Assembly (NCBI RefSeq): GCF_017875765.1
Contig: NZ_JAGGNA010000001.1
Location: 395,001-459,000, forward strand
Reading direction: 5' to 3'
Source of the DNA: Flavobacterium sp. CG_23.5
Lineage (GTDB): Bacteria > Bacteroidota > Bacteroidia > Flavobacteriales > Flavobacteriaceae
Length of the DNA stretch: 64,000 nt
Part shown: positions 63,878 through 64,000 of the stretch, piece after piece
Layout: each line of letters starts with the position of its first letter
Position numbering within the stretch: position 1 is the first letter of the stretch
Made by a program: the position numbers and the translations under genes
The notes under the pieces: model-generated
Told to the model about the DNA's origin: nothing
Databases searched by the model: none
The model's input: the letters and a program-made list of their open reading frames with translations, nothing else

Positions 63878-64000
63878 ATGGACGAAGTATTAAAAATTGT
63901 AAACGATATTAAAGGAGGAAATATCAAACCTATCTATTTTTTGATGGGAGAAGAGCCCTATTATATTGACAAATTATCTGATTATATTGAAGAAAAAGTG
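63878..64000 (+). CDS. holA: DNA polymerase III subunit delta (5' part, runs off the window)
   Basis: The first 41 codons are visible: MDEVLKIVNDIKGGNIKPIY then FLMGEEPYYIDKLSDYIEEK. This matches the start of bacterial HolA, where KPIYFLMGEEPYYID is the conserved N-terminal block. Delta is the clamp-loader subunit that opens the beta sliding clamp. The start ATG 63878 follows an AAAGAAA stretch. The rest lies outside the window. Confidence 0.85.
   Translation, partial: MDEVLKIVNDIKGGNIKPIYFLMGEEPYYIDKLSDYIEEKV

Noticed and set aside
1..64000. tRNA or rRNA genes
   Set aside because: Looking for TTCGA-type T loops with a CCA-ready acceptor stem gave only the glgC-glgB repeat (9520-9652), which does not fold as a tRNA. 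No rRNA-like stretch was seen by eye.

Overview
The window is AT-rich chromosomal DNA from a member of the Bacteroidota, most likely a Flavobacterium or close relative. Supporting signs are the type IX secretion genes (porQ, a porP/sprF homologue, a T9SS type B sorted adhesin and a PorE-like OmpA protein), the sigma-ABfr type promoters (TTG, about 19-21 bases, TAnnTTTG), the S1 gene with a long leader, and dispersed palindromic repeats of a kind I associate with flavobacterial genomes. No rRNA, tRNA or CRISPR array is visible.

Layout. 1-2.7 kb: the 3' part of a LytS-like sensor histidine kinase, then a small stand-alone protein with a Cas9-type HNH motif. 2.9-6.6 kb: a lipoprotein amidase, then msrB-nth and an alpha/beta hydrolase on the minus strand. 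6.8-14.9 kb: a glycogen/alpha-glucan island (glgA, glgC, glgB, GH31 glucosidase). Its intergenic spaces hold two large inverted-repeat elements and a GxxExxY gene. 15-23.3 kb: M48 peptidase, Atg22-like MFS carrier, lon, porQ-cmk, and a nucleoside permease. 23.4-25.5 kb: a structured repeat or RNA candidate, then rpsA with a consensus promoter and long leader. 25.8-33.1 kb: a three-gene T9SS locus (type B adhesin, SprF-like protein, PorE-like OmpA protein). Its last gene is split by a 1557 bp IS3-family element with a 4 bp target duplication. 33.1-37.4 kb: CDF transporter, fasciclin protein, pheT. 37.6-40.6 kb: AldB-type aldehyde dehydrogenase with its DUF779 partner and a convergent AraC regulator. 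40.6-47.2 kb: bestrophin-like channel and a complete RND efflux operon (adaptor, pump, TolC). 47.5-49.6 kb: recG. 49.9-58.2 kb: a mixed set including a HARE-HTH/nuclease-like protein, DUF1697, a small lipoprotein, aminopeptidase P, a Dph6-like ATPase, an M1 aminopeptidase and a TSUP carrier. 58.3-64 kb: a pcrA-type helicase, tsaC/sua5, an OmpA lipoprotein, GT2, an HsdR-N protein, and the start of holA at the window edge.

Most of the window is housekeeping. The accessory signals that stand out are the IS3 disruption of the PorE-like gene, the lone Cas9-like HNH protein, the COG2958/HrgA-like protein, the GxxExxY gene beside a long inverted repeat within the glycogen cluster, and several structured intergenic repeats. 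I found no complete multi-gene system that I would call new.
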